Source: Ricordea florida (Eukaryota; Cnidaria; Anthozoa; Corallimorpharia; Ricordeidae). From it: a DNA stretch of 64,000 nt. The stretch is from NCBI GenBank assembly GCA_949710005.1, contig OX453272.1:15525494-15589493 (forward strand). The letters run 5' to 3'. Position 1 is the stretch's first letter. Every line of letters starts with the position of its first letter. Made by a program: the position numbers and the translations under genes. The notes under the pieces are model-generated. The model had not been told where the DNA came from, made no database searches, and saw nothing but the letters and a program-made list of their open reading frames with translations. Shown here one piece after another: positions 29,321-40,413 of the stretch.

Positions 29321-32020
29321 TTATTTATTTATTACAATTTAATGGCAAAATCACTACAATAAAATAAAGATGGTACTCTAAAAATAAGTTATAAGAATTA
29401 AGAGGAAGCAAGAGGAGATAAGAGGAAAGGAGAGAAAGACTGACATAAGAGATAAAAGAAAGTAAAACAGAGCCATTAGGATAGTCCACAAAAGAGTCGA
29501 CGACCCCATACAAGGCGGACCACCTGAGAAACCCCTCCTAAGAACCATTTACAAACATAAAGAAATAAATAAAATAACTAATGAAATATTAGATTCGTTA
29601 CTTAATTCTAGACAATAAGAAATCCCTTACACCCTTTTTAAAGCTAGAGATACTTGAGGCGAGACGCACAGATGGTGGTAATGCATTCCACATATCAACT
29701 ATTCTATTAAAAAAACTAAACTTAAAAGTATTAGTCCTTGCATAGTTCTTCTTCAAGGTAAGTTCATCCCTTCCCCTTAGAGAGTACCTTTCAGAGTCTG
29801 AATAAAATTCAACATACGAAGAGATATCTATGTTGATATACCCATTTAAAATTTTATAAAAAAACAAAACATCAAACAAAAAGCGTCTGTCCTTCAAGGA
29901 TAACAAGTTCAGTCTTTCTCTTCTAGTATCATACTCGTCATCAGTCTTCAGTATAAACTTGGTAGCTCTTCGTTGAATTTTTTCCAACTTGTCAACACAC
30001 CTAGCTGTATAAGGCGACCAGACAACAGTACAGTACTCTAATTGGGATCTTACCAAGGCACAGTACAAGGTTCTTAAGGTGGCTACGTCATTCAGACCCC
30101 TACATGTTCTTTTGATGAGGCCTAGAATTTTGTTTGCCTTGCTTGATAATTTATCGACATGGGCATTCCAAGACAGCCTACTAGTAGTGACTAGACCAAG
30201 ATCACGAAATTCCGATATTTCCTCCAAGGTGTTATTGTTGAGCCGAAGGTCAGCGTGAAAAGGCATTTTCTTCTTGGTGATACGCATCAATTTACATTTT
30301 TTCACATTGAAGTCTATAAGATTTTGTTGACTCCATGAGTACAGGTTATCCAGATCAGATTGAAAAACTTGGTGGTCGGACAGACAATTTATCACTCTTG
30401 ATGTTTTACAGTCATCAGCATACAAGGCAATTGTGTTACCAGCCATAACTACATCAGGTAAATCACTGATGAATATCACAAAGAACAGGGGGCCCAACAA
30501 GGAACCCTGTGGTACACCAGATGGGATGACAGTCCAGGAAGAACTTAATCCCTCAATAACAACCCTTTGCTCTCTGTTAGTTAAGTAATCCTTACACCAG
30601 TTCAGCAGACTACCAGAGATACCAAAGTTACACAGTTTCTGCAAAAGTATATCATGTGACACTCTGTCAAAGGCCTTAGTGAAATCCAAGAAAACTACAT
30701 CCACCTGTAATCCATCATCCAAGGCCTTGGTCCAATGATGGTGTGTAAGTACCAGCTGGGTGGCACAGGAGCGACCTCTTACAAACCCATGTTGCCAATC
30801 AGTTAAATAGGGAGCCACATGAGAATATATGGCATTATGTACTATCTTCTCTTGGCATTTACCTGGTATGGACAGTAGGGAAATAGGTCGATAATTCTCT
30901 ACGACATCCTTAGCATCTGCTTTATGTACAGGAGTGACATGGGCCTTTTTCCATGAGGAAGGAACCTTCCCACTTCTAAAAGACAGATTAAATAACAGAG
31001 TCAAAGGATATGATAGCTCCTCTGCACACTCTTTCAAAATCCTTGCAGATATACCGTCTATTCCAGTAGCCTTGGTAATATCCAACTTACTGATGATATC
31101 TTTGACCCTATTATTGGATGTTGAAACTTCCATTAAAAGGTCTGGATTGACCACATCACCATGAGGGACCACGGTGCTCAGGTCTGATATTTTTGCGGAG
31201 AACACAGATCCAAAGAAGTCGTTGAACAAGGAAGCTTTCTCAAGGGGGTTTTTAGCAGACTTGGCTTTGCTTCTGTATGTGATAACCTCAGGCAATCTTT
31301 TAGTCTTAGTCTTGAGTGAATGAAAGGACCAAAACTTTTTAGGATTTGACTTCAATTTTTCTGACAAAGACTTTAAATACTGACGATACTTGGAGGAAAT
31401 AAGGCTCTTAGTTTCCTTCCTAAGTAGCTTGAATTTAGATGTCAGATCAGCAGAAGCATTGGACTTCAACCGTTTCCACAGGACTTTCTTTTTCTTTACC
31501 ATTTTCAAAACATCATTGTCTATCCATGGTGGTCTAGAATTGCGTCTGAGCCTTGCCGTTGGGACATGCTGATTGACTGCTGCCAGTACGAGATCTTGAA
31601 AATTAGCTGTACTAGAGTCAATGTCATCACAAGATATAAAAGAATCCCATAAAATATGAGAGAGGGTGTGTCTAAGACCATCAAAATCAGCTTTATGGTA
31701 GCAAAATACTGATCTTGGACTGTTTTTCAGCCTGTTAAACTTCTTTTTGATAGCAAAACAGACCGGAAAATGATCTGAGTCAAAGCCATTTGGGTACGTA
31801 GTAGTTCCTTCAATCAATGATTCATTATTTGTCAAGACAAGATCCAAGATATTACCATGTGACGTAATACATGCTGAGGCATTAGGACGAGTTACATTGA
31901 AGTTTGTTTGTGTAAGAAAGTAGTCATCAAGAATTTCACAAAAAGTTTCAGTCAGGAAACCAGCTGTAGTTGGTGAGCAAGTAGACCAATCAACATAAGG
32001 GTCAACAATCATGCAATCAA
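29321..32020 (-). mobile_element. 5'-truncated LINE (CR1/jockey-like) insertion
   Basis: A 2700-bp insertion whose empty site is preserved in the sister repeat at 45748-45752. The flanking CAAAT is present on both sides (29316-29320 and 32021-32025), a probable target-site duplication. The 3' end on the minus strand is (TAAA)n-like. The 5' end stops inside the endonuclease domain, as expected from incomplete target-primed reverse transcription. About 270 bases of 3' UTR follow the ORF. Confidence 0.88.
29598..32020 (-). CDS. LINE ORF2: partial endonuclease plus reverse transcriptase
   Basis: A single open frame of about 807 codons belongs to the element. It is otherwise undamaged, in contrast to most elements here. 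The N-terminal end keeps only the last endonuclease part, including the catalytic-type SDHFPVCF. The reverse transcriptase follows: KKAHVTPVHKADAKD, VVFLDFTKAFDRVSHD with the first Asp, SGVPQGSLLGPLFFV, and LYADDCK, the YADD box, at about residue 536. The C-terminus has CTVVWSPYTARCVDKLEKIQ and a LPPSVRLASSISSFKK-type ending. The lack of lesions suggests a young insertion. The first four residues of the apparent ORF derive from flanking DNA. Confidence 0.9.
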
Positions 32021-32025
32021 CAAAT

Positions 32026-32421
32026 GATCGCATTGATCACTGATGATATTGCAGAACCAGTACTTTATAGTGACACTGGGTATATATTCTGTTGAAAATG
32101 CTAAACATAACTGCTAGATCAAGAAAATTTACAATATTTTCACTGTTGCAATGATATCAGATCACATCGTTGTAAATGATTGTTATAACAACTGCAACTC
32201 TCTGTGTTGGGAATTTCTTCAAAATGGAAACGCTATCGTTTTATTATGAAAAATACCTACTTACATCCTCTTGTAATCTGTTGGTCGTCTTCCGATTCCG
32301 TTTTTGGACTAACAGAATTATTTTCCAGAGACATCTCCAATCGTTGAAGTTTTTTCTACTCGGTTTCCCTTCTAAGCCGTTTTGTTAAATGTAGTACGCT
32401 AATATATTTCGTTATGTAATC
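32026..32421 (-). repeat. ~3 kb repeat, copy D (last part)
   Basis: Sequence from GATCGCATTG to ATTTCGTTATGTAATC matches 45753-46148. The match stops near 32421. Confidence 0.8.
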
Positions 32422-32742
32422 TCCTAAGTGCTTTATAACAGACCAAAGCCCAGAGGAGGCTTATTTATTTGTTTTATAATAAAGAACTAGCGATTTTTCA
32501 CAAAAACGAGCTTTAATTTTCGATCAACTCCCAGTGTTTTTTTTAGCGCGCGCGCTGAATGTCGTCAGCACTGTCCTTTGGACTCTGATAAAGTACACTA
32601 ATTTGAGCCAATCAGCGAGCTTGTAAGAATACGTCCAACACTCTCATTGGTTCAAAAGACAAAGGCTGTCAAACCATCAAAGTTCGAACGCAAAGCACTG
32701 AAAAGTTTATGAACGCCAGATTTTTTCAGCTCAGTCAAGATA
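32422..32742. other. no gene seen
   Basis: AT-rich with no supported frame; one GCGCGCGC run near 32546. Confidence 0.4.
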
Positions 32743-33239
32743 TTTTTAAACAAGGACCCTGACTATAAAAGGGATAGCTCCTCCCCCTTCATGTCACGCA
32801 ATCACTGTTTCCAAAACTTATCCAAGATGGCTGACTGGTCGAAGAGGAAGGAAGAAAAGCACTTTGTATTACGAGGCATTGGGTCTTGTTTTTCTTCACT
32901 TTTTTTCATCTAGAAATGATCACATTTCTTCATGTAAATGAGCTATGAAATTAAAATGGAGTCGAATAATATGAAACACACTGATAATAAATTTTTACTA
33001 ACTCACTTTTTACTACTCACCCGCACTCGCTTTCTGGATCCAATCATCTCTTCCTCTCAAGAGAACCAAAAAAAGAACTTCCTAATACTGTGACAGCTAA
33101 CCGGGTAGATGAGTCCTTGCGAGCAGCACTTTGCTGGTATCGCGCAGTCACAGATGTTGACAGTTCGCTGTCTAGAGTGAAATGAATGACGGCTTGCCCA
33201 GGGCAAGGCTTGTTTTATAGTCAGGGTCCTTGTTTAAAC
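32743..33239. mobile_element. MITE-like element with 20+ bp inverted ends
   Basis: TTTAAACAAGGACCCTGACT at about 32744 is repeated in inverse orientation at about 33217-33237. The match extends to TATAAAA inside. The enclosed ~450 bases have no coding frame. TTAA occurs at both outer edges, which could be a TTAA target duplication. Confidence 0.6.
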
Positions 33240-34138
33240 ATTGTCCAGTCTTAAATTAATCGACATCCAGTCAAATTATGGCCCATGAAGACAATAAGAG
33301 GAAAAAACCATTTGTGGAATTTAGCAGAAGAAAACAAACAAGACGAACTGCTTAGCTTGTTGCTGAAACTGACGACAGTGTGCCATGTTTTCTGAATGGA
33401 CTGTCTTTTTACACCTTTCGTACCTTCTTGTTACGTCTGATTTAGTTTCGAGAAACGTCGAATTATTTAAGTGTAAGATGGGATGGTTGCATGCGCTTTA
33501 CTGGGAATAGTTCTGACCCTTTTCATAAACGGCTGCCATATAGTCTGACTGGCCTCGGTTTTGGGTTGATTATTCGAAAGAATATTTTCTCCCAAACGAG
33601 CTTAAGGAGGTTAATTTAAATGTATACAAAATAATTTTAAATTGGCAGCCATTTATCATTCCTAGAGTCCAATTTGGAAGTAATTGATTTGGAAATAATT
33701 GGATGAGAAAAAAAAAGTTTTTTCAAATTTAATTCCAAATTGGACAAGCATGAAGTTCTTTACCTACTAATTATGCAATCTTTCTTCTGGTATTCAACTA
33801 AAGATCTTGCTTGTTTGCTGCGTTAAATATTGATTTGAACACTCACAGAGAAATTCCATAACAACTCAAGATCTTACTTGTTTGCTACGTGATATTTGAG
33901 TTGAACACTTGCAGAGAAATTCCATATCTGTCTACGTCCATCTATTATTCTATATGTATCTGTTGACTTTTTTCCTTATTGTGTTTCTTACTTTGGGAAA
34001 TAAACCCATAGGACCCCCAAGTATTTTATGTGTTGTTTCATATTTTACATATTCGTATTACACTTCTAGTGGGATATTTTACTGGACTGGTTTGACTCCA
34101 CAGTAGTCTCTATGGTAAACTCATTTTTCCTTACTACA
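33240..34138. other. no gene seen
   Basis: No supported coding region. Two short similar stretches (CTTGCTTGTTTGCTGCGT near 33806 and CTTACTTGTTTGCTACGT near 33875) form a direct repeat of about 70 bases. Confidence 0.4.
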
Positions 34139-37100
34139 GATGGACTTTACAGCCGTAAGGATGGAAACAGATTAAGATTTCCAAGCCCTTGGTTTGGTTC
34201 GCCGGGGCGACATACTTGCTCTGAGTTCATTTGTTCCAAGTACAGACAAGGCAAAAGAAGAGCGAAAATCCAAACTTCTGAAACTAACCCATCTACTTGG
34301 TACAACATCCAGAAAATCCAAGGCAGCTTCTAGAAGCGCAAAGTCTTGACCATCCGATGATTACCCTCAATCACCACCTCGTAAAAAGGCCTAGACTTCT
34401 AAAAAGACCCAGATTAGGTGGCAGCATTATAGTGAGAATGAAAAGCGATGTGTTAGTGTACGAAGTGTGAAAGGAGGAGGAACAAGGGAAATTTCTGTTC
34501 CGATTGAAAGTTCATATGTGGAAGTGCTTAGAATAATGAAAGAGGTTTATTTCCCTGATGGGATGTCCACATTTGGTAATGAAGACATAATGACATTTAA
34601 GGTTGGAAACTTTAAAGGAGAAGAAGTACAGGAGCAGTTCACACTGGCAAAGTATATTGCTAACTACAAACTTACCAAAGTTAGACTTTACGTCTTGACC
34701 AGGATCATCGATGACAATGACAGTGAACTATTGAAACCAGTTTGACAATGGACAGGACACAGTTTCTGATGGTTTGCTTGGTACCACTGATGAAAGAAAT
34801 TCATTGAGGGAAAATCAGAACAAAGAATGTCTGGATTCTTTGAGAAAAGATGAAGAGAAAGAACAAGCAAAACAGGAAGAGCTTCTCCGTCGCCAAGATG
34901 AATTTGCAATTCAAGAAAGTCGGCGTGAAGCGAGAGAATGAGGGTGCCAGCTAAGCCTGACATAAGTGAAGTGCATGTGAAAGTATGGCTAAGACATGTA
35001 ACACTGGGTGTTATTACACGCAAATTTCCAAAGAGTGGCCATGTAGGAACTGTGTATGGCTGGATGGGGTCACTCACTTTGACCCCAGAGTATTTCACCC
35101 ACTCTATGGTTGGCAACATGGACCTCAACCCTGCATTGCCGATGGACTGTGCACCAGGCAACACTGTCGATACATGAGTGTGACGAACGTCCACCATTCC
35201 CTGATGAAACGGTATGTTTCCATGGATTTGGGGCACCATCTGAAATGCCATCTGAAGACAACATGTGGGAGCCTGTTTCAGAGAAGCCACCTCTTGTCTT
35301 GCTGGAAGACGATGAAGAGTAAGTGGTAGGCTTAATGATTTTTATTACATCTTCATACTTTCCTACTGTCAGGTCGTTTCTAGGCGTTTCTACGTCTGGC
35401 ACAAGCTACCGTGCAATTATAGTCTTTCATAGGCCACATTTGATATAACAAAATTCCAAATAGGACTGAGGATTTATGGGCAAACTTCATTCTATATTTG
35501 ATTTTATTTGGCTTTCTTGGTTTTGAAGTCTCATCTTGGAATCATGAGAGAAGGTATGTTTTATCCTGAAAGCCACAGAGTCATGTTTGAATTTTGACAT
35601 ATTGAACATGGGCTACTCATTGTGCACCAACATTCCTTATTATTCAGATATTGTGGACCGAAAACTACCATATGTGCTTGTTTTCTAACAAGTAAAGCAC
35701 TTGAAGTACGTGGAAAGCTAATAGGTTTTTCTGACTTGTAAATATGGGAAGGACACTCCATCAGGAAGTTCTGAGGATAATCCAGTGGCAGTTGAACGAA
35801 GTTCTGTTGATTCAGTTGGACGACGATTCAGGGAAGTTGTAAACAGTCTTTACATAGCTGACAACATGAAGAAAGAGGAAAGGAATCAAGAGGGGGTAGG
35901 TTGTGTTTATAACGTATCTGTGTCAGTCCAATTACTGTCGATCCATTTTTTGATACCGCAAAAGCCACGAGATTGATAAAACAGATGAGATGTACTTCAA
36001 TCCTATAAAACTGTTTTCAGGAAATTTTCCTTAAGGCAGCGAATTTGTATATCCTCCCCTCTCTTTCTGTAATCTTAGCACTCCTCTCAAACTCTCAGCA
36101 TTACTTATGGGAGGAGATAAGATGCACCTTTTATGCTAGCTTAGTTACCTGAAAACATTTATTGACAGTAATTATTGTACCTTACCAAATATACTAATTG
36201 AAGGCTACTGTCTTCTTAAGAGCCTCTTCAAAGGAAGAGAGATTAATGGGTAACAGCAGTTAATAGCAAGTTATGTCCATTTATGTTTATTTAGGACTTA
36301 AAGCAGAGAAGAATGGATGTGCTTGATAAGTTGTCTGGTGTAACAAACGTTTGGGTTCATCGAGAGACTGTCATGCGTGACCTTCTTAAAACGTACGAAA
36401 ACTCAAGAGAAATAACCCAGCAGCTTGTCACCTTTTCTTTCCATGGAGAGGTTAGGATGGATCTAGATGGGCTAAAGAGAGAAGCTTATTCTCTATTCTG
36501 GAAGCAAGCCCCGGAAGACTACTTTGAAGGAAGTTTTACATTTGTTCCGCGAGTAAGTCCAGAAATTGAGGAGTCCACGATGAGGACACTTGGACGCATT
36601 ATCAGCCACCAATATGTTCTCACTGGCATATTCCCTGTGCATATCAACAGGGCTTTTATGGTGGCTACGCTCTGTAGAGGCTTTCCTGGAATACATATTA
36701 GAAAATGAATCCCAGGAGTTGAAAGCGATCCTAGCACAGTCAGACCAAGGAGAGCTCTCTGGTGAATCTTGTGAGTTTTTGCTGGATTTTTTTCAGTGAT
36801 GACTGGATGGTATGAGAGAAGGTCTTCGGGATGGAGACTTTGAAAATTTGTGGAATTGTTCAAAAGAGGATCTAACAAAGATGTATCACATGATGAAGCT
36901 CACGCCACAACAAGTTATTGCAATGCTTGCAGAAGAGCCATCTACCCATCTAAACAAGTCCAAGGCCAAAATTTTCACTTACCTGAAGAAATACATAAGG
37001 TACCTCAGCCGTAAGGAGCTTGGCAGATTTCTTCGTTACGTCACTGGTAGTCCTGTACCAGTTGTAGAGTGTATCAAGGTGATGTTTCATGTTAACGAGT

Positions 37101-37255
37101 TAGGATCCTTACCACACCCTCGCACACATACCTGTGCAGCTTCAATCGACTTGCCTGATGGTGGGTATGCAAGTTTTAACGACTTTAGAATTCAAATGGA
37201 TTCTCTGCTTAACAATGAGCTTGCATGGAAATTCACATCGTTGGAAGCAGCTTAA
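34139..37255 (+). pseudogene. G2E3-like HECT E3 ubiquitin ligase, degraded
   Basis: Pieces of one gene family appear in order. After an acceptor-like CTACAG, 34139-34744 encodes KEERKSKLLKLTHLLGTT, then KGGGTREISVPIESSYVEV and FTLAKYIANYKLTKVRLYV, with at least two in-frame stops. Then comes a charged helix (34755-34940), a region with PDISEVHVKVWLRHVTLGV (34940-35180), and from 36313 the HECT domain: WVHRETVMRDLLKTYENS, DLDGLKREAYSLFWKQ, and, to 37255, LGRFLRYVTGSPVPV and RTHTCAASIDLPDG with the thioester-forming Cys at about 37133. Frameshifts lie near 34744 and 36670, and two adjacent TGA codons follow FFQ at 36796. Gaps between pieces may be introns. Ubiquitin transfer would be its role if intact. 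Confidence 0.72.
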
Positions 37256-37449
37256 ATGTAAGCGAATACAATATAACAGTGATTCATAGTATACAGAGAT
37301 TCAGCTTAACAATGATTAACTTAAAAATGTTGAAGTGACTTTTTATTACTGGTACTGTTTGTTCCTATTCAGCCTCTTCACTTTTTAATTGCATGTTGTT
37401 GGTTAAGACTTAAATGATCCTTGTGATCGTATTTTATGCAATAGCTGTA

Positions 37450-38328
37450 GAAAACGTTGGCAAGCAGGGGTTGGCAAGCAGGCTATAGCTGGAAGCCACT
37501 ACCGACAACGATTCCCTGAAGCAGTCCCAATCAAGAGACAGCACGTGCAGTTCTTCACTGGACGAGGAAGACAGACAGTGGAAGCCAGACGTACACAGTT
37601 TCCACTAACTCTGGCTTGGGGCTGTACCATCCACAAGGTTCAAGGAAAAACCATGGACAGAACTGTGGTGTCAATGGAGGGGAAAAGCAAATTTATGCCT
37701 GGTCAGGCATATGTTGCAATGAGCAAACATTTTCAGGTTTGCATTTGATGGGATTTGATCCTAGTGCAATACGAATCAACCCGGCGGTTCCGAAGGAGAT
37801 GGATCGTCTTCGTGATGTCCCTTTGCCAATTCATGTGCAACCACCTGTACAGAACACTGCTGACAATGCACTTCGAGTTGGGCTGTTAAACATCAGATCA
37901 TATTTGGAACATGTTGATGACATGAAAGCTGATCGAAATGTCCATTCACTTGAAGTGTTCTGCTTTGTGGAAACGTGGTTCACAGAGAATCAGCATCTGC
38001 GATATTTGAATCATGTTCTGCCCAACATGAAATGCTACCGAAAGGAGAGACCCACAACACTTAACTTGCTGAAAGGAGGCATCATAGTGATGGCATCCAA
38101 AGACCTGACTACAACCGAAGTGCCCCTTGCCACGACAGGACTGGAGTACACTGGCGTTACTGTCACAAAAAATGATACACAATTTGTCATCATTACTGTT
38201 TACCGGTCGCCATCTGCAAGCTCTCCGAATTTCATGGGAAAACTGCAGTCTCTGATTGCATCACTAGACCAATCCCTCATCACTGTGATCCTTGGAGACT
38301 TCAACTACATTGCGATGTCCCGGATGTG
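37450..38328 (+). pseudogene. Helentron-type tail: Pif1 helicase end plus EEP endonuclease
   Basis: The first piece has [20 protein letters not shown] and GQAYVAMSK, the last motifs of a Pif1-type helicase. The frame shifts near 37725 and continues [16 protein letters not shown], then an endonuclease/exonuclease/phosphatase domain: RVGLLNIRSYLEH, VFCFVETWFTE, VIITVYRSPS and VILGDFN. Helicase fused to this nuclease is the hallmark of Helentrons. Rep and most of the helicase are missing upstream. The sequence ends abruptly at about 38325, where the SWIM gene region begins, so the nuclease lacks its C-terminal half. It is a different element from the Helitron at 19-25 kb, which has no nuclease. 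Confidence 0.82.
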
Positions 38329-38413
38329 ACGCCATGTTGGAGGCATTCGCAATTGACTCGCTTACAGTGTATGTTGAGCTCGTGGAATATTCTGCTGGTT
38401 TCTGCCGTAAATA

Positions 38414-39497
38414 ATGTCTAAAAAAAGTAGGAAAGAAGGAAAATCGTCACCAACGTATAGTGAATCACTGGGAGAAATAGAAAAAGCCAGATACATGGAA
38501 AAACTTTAATTGATGGCAACGATCCTTACGAGATGAAGACATTCTCTGCTGATCAAAAGCTGCTTCCATCCATACCGTATCCTGATACAGTGAATTATTT
38601 GGTATTTTCGCCGAGTCCATATATGCTTGAAGACCTCAAAAGCTACAAAGGTCTGGATGCATACAGCCAGTTTGTCTGTGGCTGGGTCAGAGAAGTTTCA
38701 ACTTCGATAGTAACTGATAAACACGTAGTGTCGGCCAAGGTAAGATGTGACCTTAAAATTTGTCTTCTCTGTACTTACATAGGTGTGCCGATATAGCAAC
38801 CATTTCTTTAAAACTTGATATGAGAAAGTAGATTCCATTAAAAGACTTTTGTAAGTTTTTGTTCATGGAAATAAATAATTATGATGTGTATGAGTAAAAG
38901 GTTTTTCTAAGTCATGTAAAATAAATACACAAACATCAACACATGGCAACTAAGTTTTCTTGTACCCGTTTCTCCTATGAAAGTCATTTTGTATCATCTA
39001 ATACACTCTAGTCCAGCTCCCTTTTACCTTTGTAGGTTCTACATTCTCAGAGCCTGAGTGAAAAGCCATTGGTCCCTTGGATAGTTTGTGAGAAAAGTGG
39101 AAAAGTTCTTTCTGCCCACTGCACATGCAAGGCAGGGTTGGGAGAAGCATGCTCACACATTGGAGCTCTGTTGTTTGCAGTGGAAGGGACAGTAAAAATA
39201 AGAGATTCGACCACTGTAACACAGGAACCTGCCTACTGGCTTATTCCAACAGCTATGAAGAGTGCCACATATTCAGTGCTAAAGGACATTGACTTTACCT
39301 CAGCTAAAACTTTAAAGCCAAAGTTTGACACCTGCTGTGAGAGAGAACTGCCCCGACAGGTTTCACCCTCAGCCCCAAGAAAATGTATCCCAGAGCCCAG
39401 CAATGCTGAAGTGTCAGATTTCTTTAAAAAGCTTCATGGCACTGGTACAAAACCTGCTGTACTAGCCCTAGTGGAGCCTTATTGCAAACATTATAGC
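38414..39497 (+). pseudogene. SWIM zinc-finger protein fragment with one intron
   Basis: The ATG at 38414 starts MSKKSRKEGKSSPTYSE. A frameshift near 38508 moves to the frame with SIPYPDTVNYLVFSPSPYML and LDAYSQFVCGWVREV. Exon 1 ends at 38739 before GTAAGA and exon 2 starts at 39036 after TTTGTAG. Exon 2 carries the SWIM motif CTCKAGLGEACSHIGALLF. Proteins of this layout in cnidarians usually continue into a YqaJ-type nuclease. Here the gene is cut at about 39497 by a GC-rich palindromic sequence. It may be transposon-derived. A DNA-binding role for the SWIM domain is expected from the family. Confidence 0.7.
38740..39035 (+). other. intron of the SWIM gene
   Basis: GTAAGATG at the 5' side and CTTTTACCTTTGTAG at the 3' side join AAG to GTT in frame. 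Confidence 0.75.
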
Positions 39498-39540
39498 GGG
39501 GCTCCCTCGCGCGCTTCGCGCGCGTGGGGCATAGCGCCAT
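39498..39540. repeat. GC-rich hairpin at a repeat edge
   Basis: CGCGCGCTTCGCGCGCG is a palindrome with a short loop inside GGGGCTCC...GTGGGGC. It marks where the SWIM gene is interrupted. Such hairpins are common near Helitron ends. Confidence 0.6.
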
Positions 39541-40065
39541 ACTCATGGAATATGGTCAACCTCTTTTCTTTTGGTTGTCACGTGACTGACCGAGCGTACG
39601 TACGTACGCGTCTGCAGATTGTACGGGTAGGGTAGGGGAGACTATCAAAAGGAAGGGAGGGGTATCTCAGGCTTGTCTTGGCAAATCCTCATCTTTTATA
39701 TTGGACATTCACAATATGGTCAATTGACAGCTGTCAAAACGGGATAGCCACTGACCAGCATCACATGACCATATTGTGGGCTCATGTGTCAACTCATCGA
39801 GGTGACGTGATTTATTTGGAAGCTGTTCTGGTAGCCCGCGTATTTTTGGCGGGAAATTGCGTTGACGACTGAAAAAGAAATTTTCAGTTTATTGTCTTTT
39901 TGAGACACAATATTACTACTCTACACTGTTAAAGTTTTACTAAAGGATAAACGAAACAATTTCTGTTGCTATGTCAACAAACAATAGCAGAGAAAATATA
40001 ATTTGCAGAACACAGGATTCAGGTGAAGAGCAACGGGAAAGAGGGCAAGAATTAACTGAGGAAGA

Positions 40066-40413
40066 ATGAGCGAAGTAGATCGCCAAAGAAGGCGCGCTCG
40101 GGAAAGAGAAAGGAGACGAAATTATAGGGAAGAACGCCGACAAGCAGAAAGAGTCCGGGCTCGAGAAAACAGACAAAATGTTAACGAAGAACGCCGAGAA
40201 ACGGAAAGATTCCCTGCTGTGGAAAACAGACAAAATTGTAGCGAAGAATGCCGAGAAGCGGAAAGACTCCGTGCTGTGGAAAACAGACAAAATTTTAGCG
40301 AAGAATGCCAAGAAGTGGAAAGACTCCGTGCTATGGCAAACAGACAAAATTGTAGCATAGAACGCCGAGATACCCTGCTAAACGCCATGCAAGAGAGAAA
40401 CCTCGGCTCATAG
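40066..40413 (+). CDS. Arg/Glu-rich repeat protein, possible Helitron N-terminus
   Basis: A 115-codon open frame. Four tandem units of about 22 residues (66 bases) share ENRQN-EE-RE-ER-RAVE, for example CREAERLRAVENRQN. The repeats lie at about 40150-40360. The start is preceded by a basic segment RRRARERERRRNYREERRQ. A long charged helix or coiled coil is predicted. Similar Arg/Glu repeats precede the replicase in some animal Helitron proteins, but nothing of a replicase follows. The function is unknown. Confidence 0.45.
   Translation: MSEVDRQRRRARERERRRNYREERRQAERVRARENRQNVNEERRETERFPAVENRQNCSEECREAERLRAVENRQNFSEECQEVERLRAMANRQNCSIERRDTLLNAMQERNLGS

Noticed and set aside
40150-40360. CRISPR-like array
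   Set aside because: The repeats are contiguous, in frame and without unique spacers, in a eukaryotic context.
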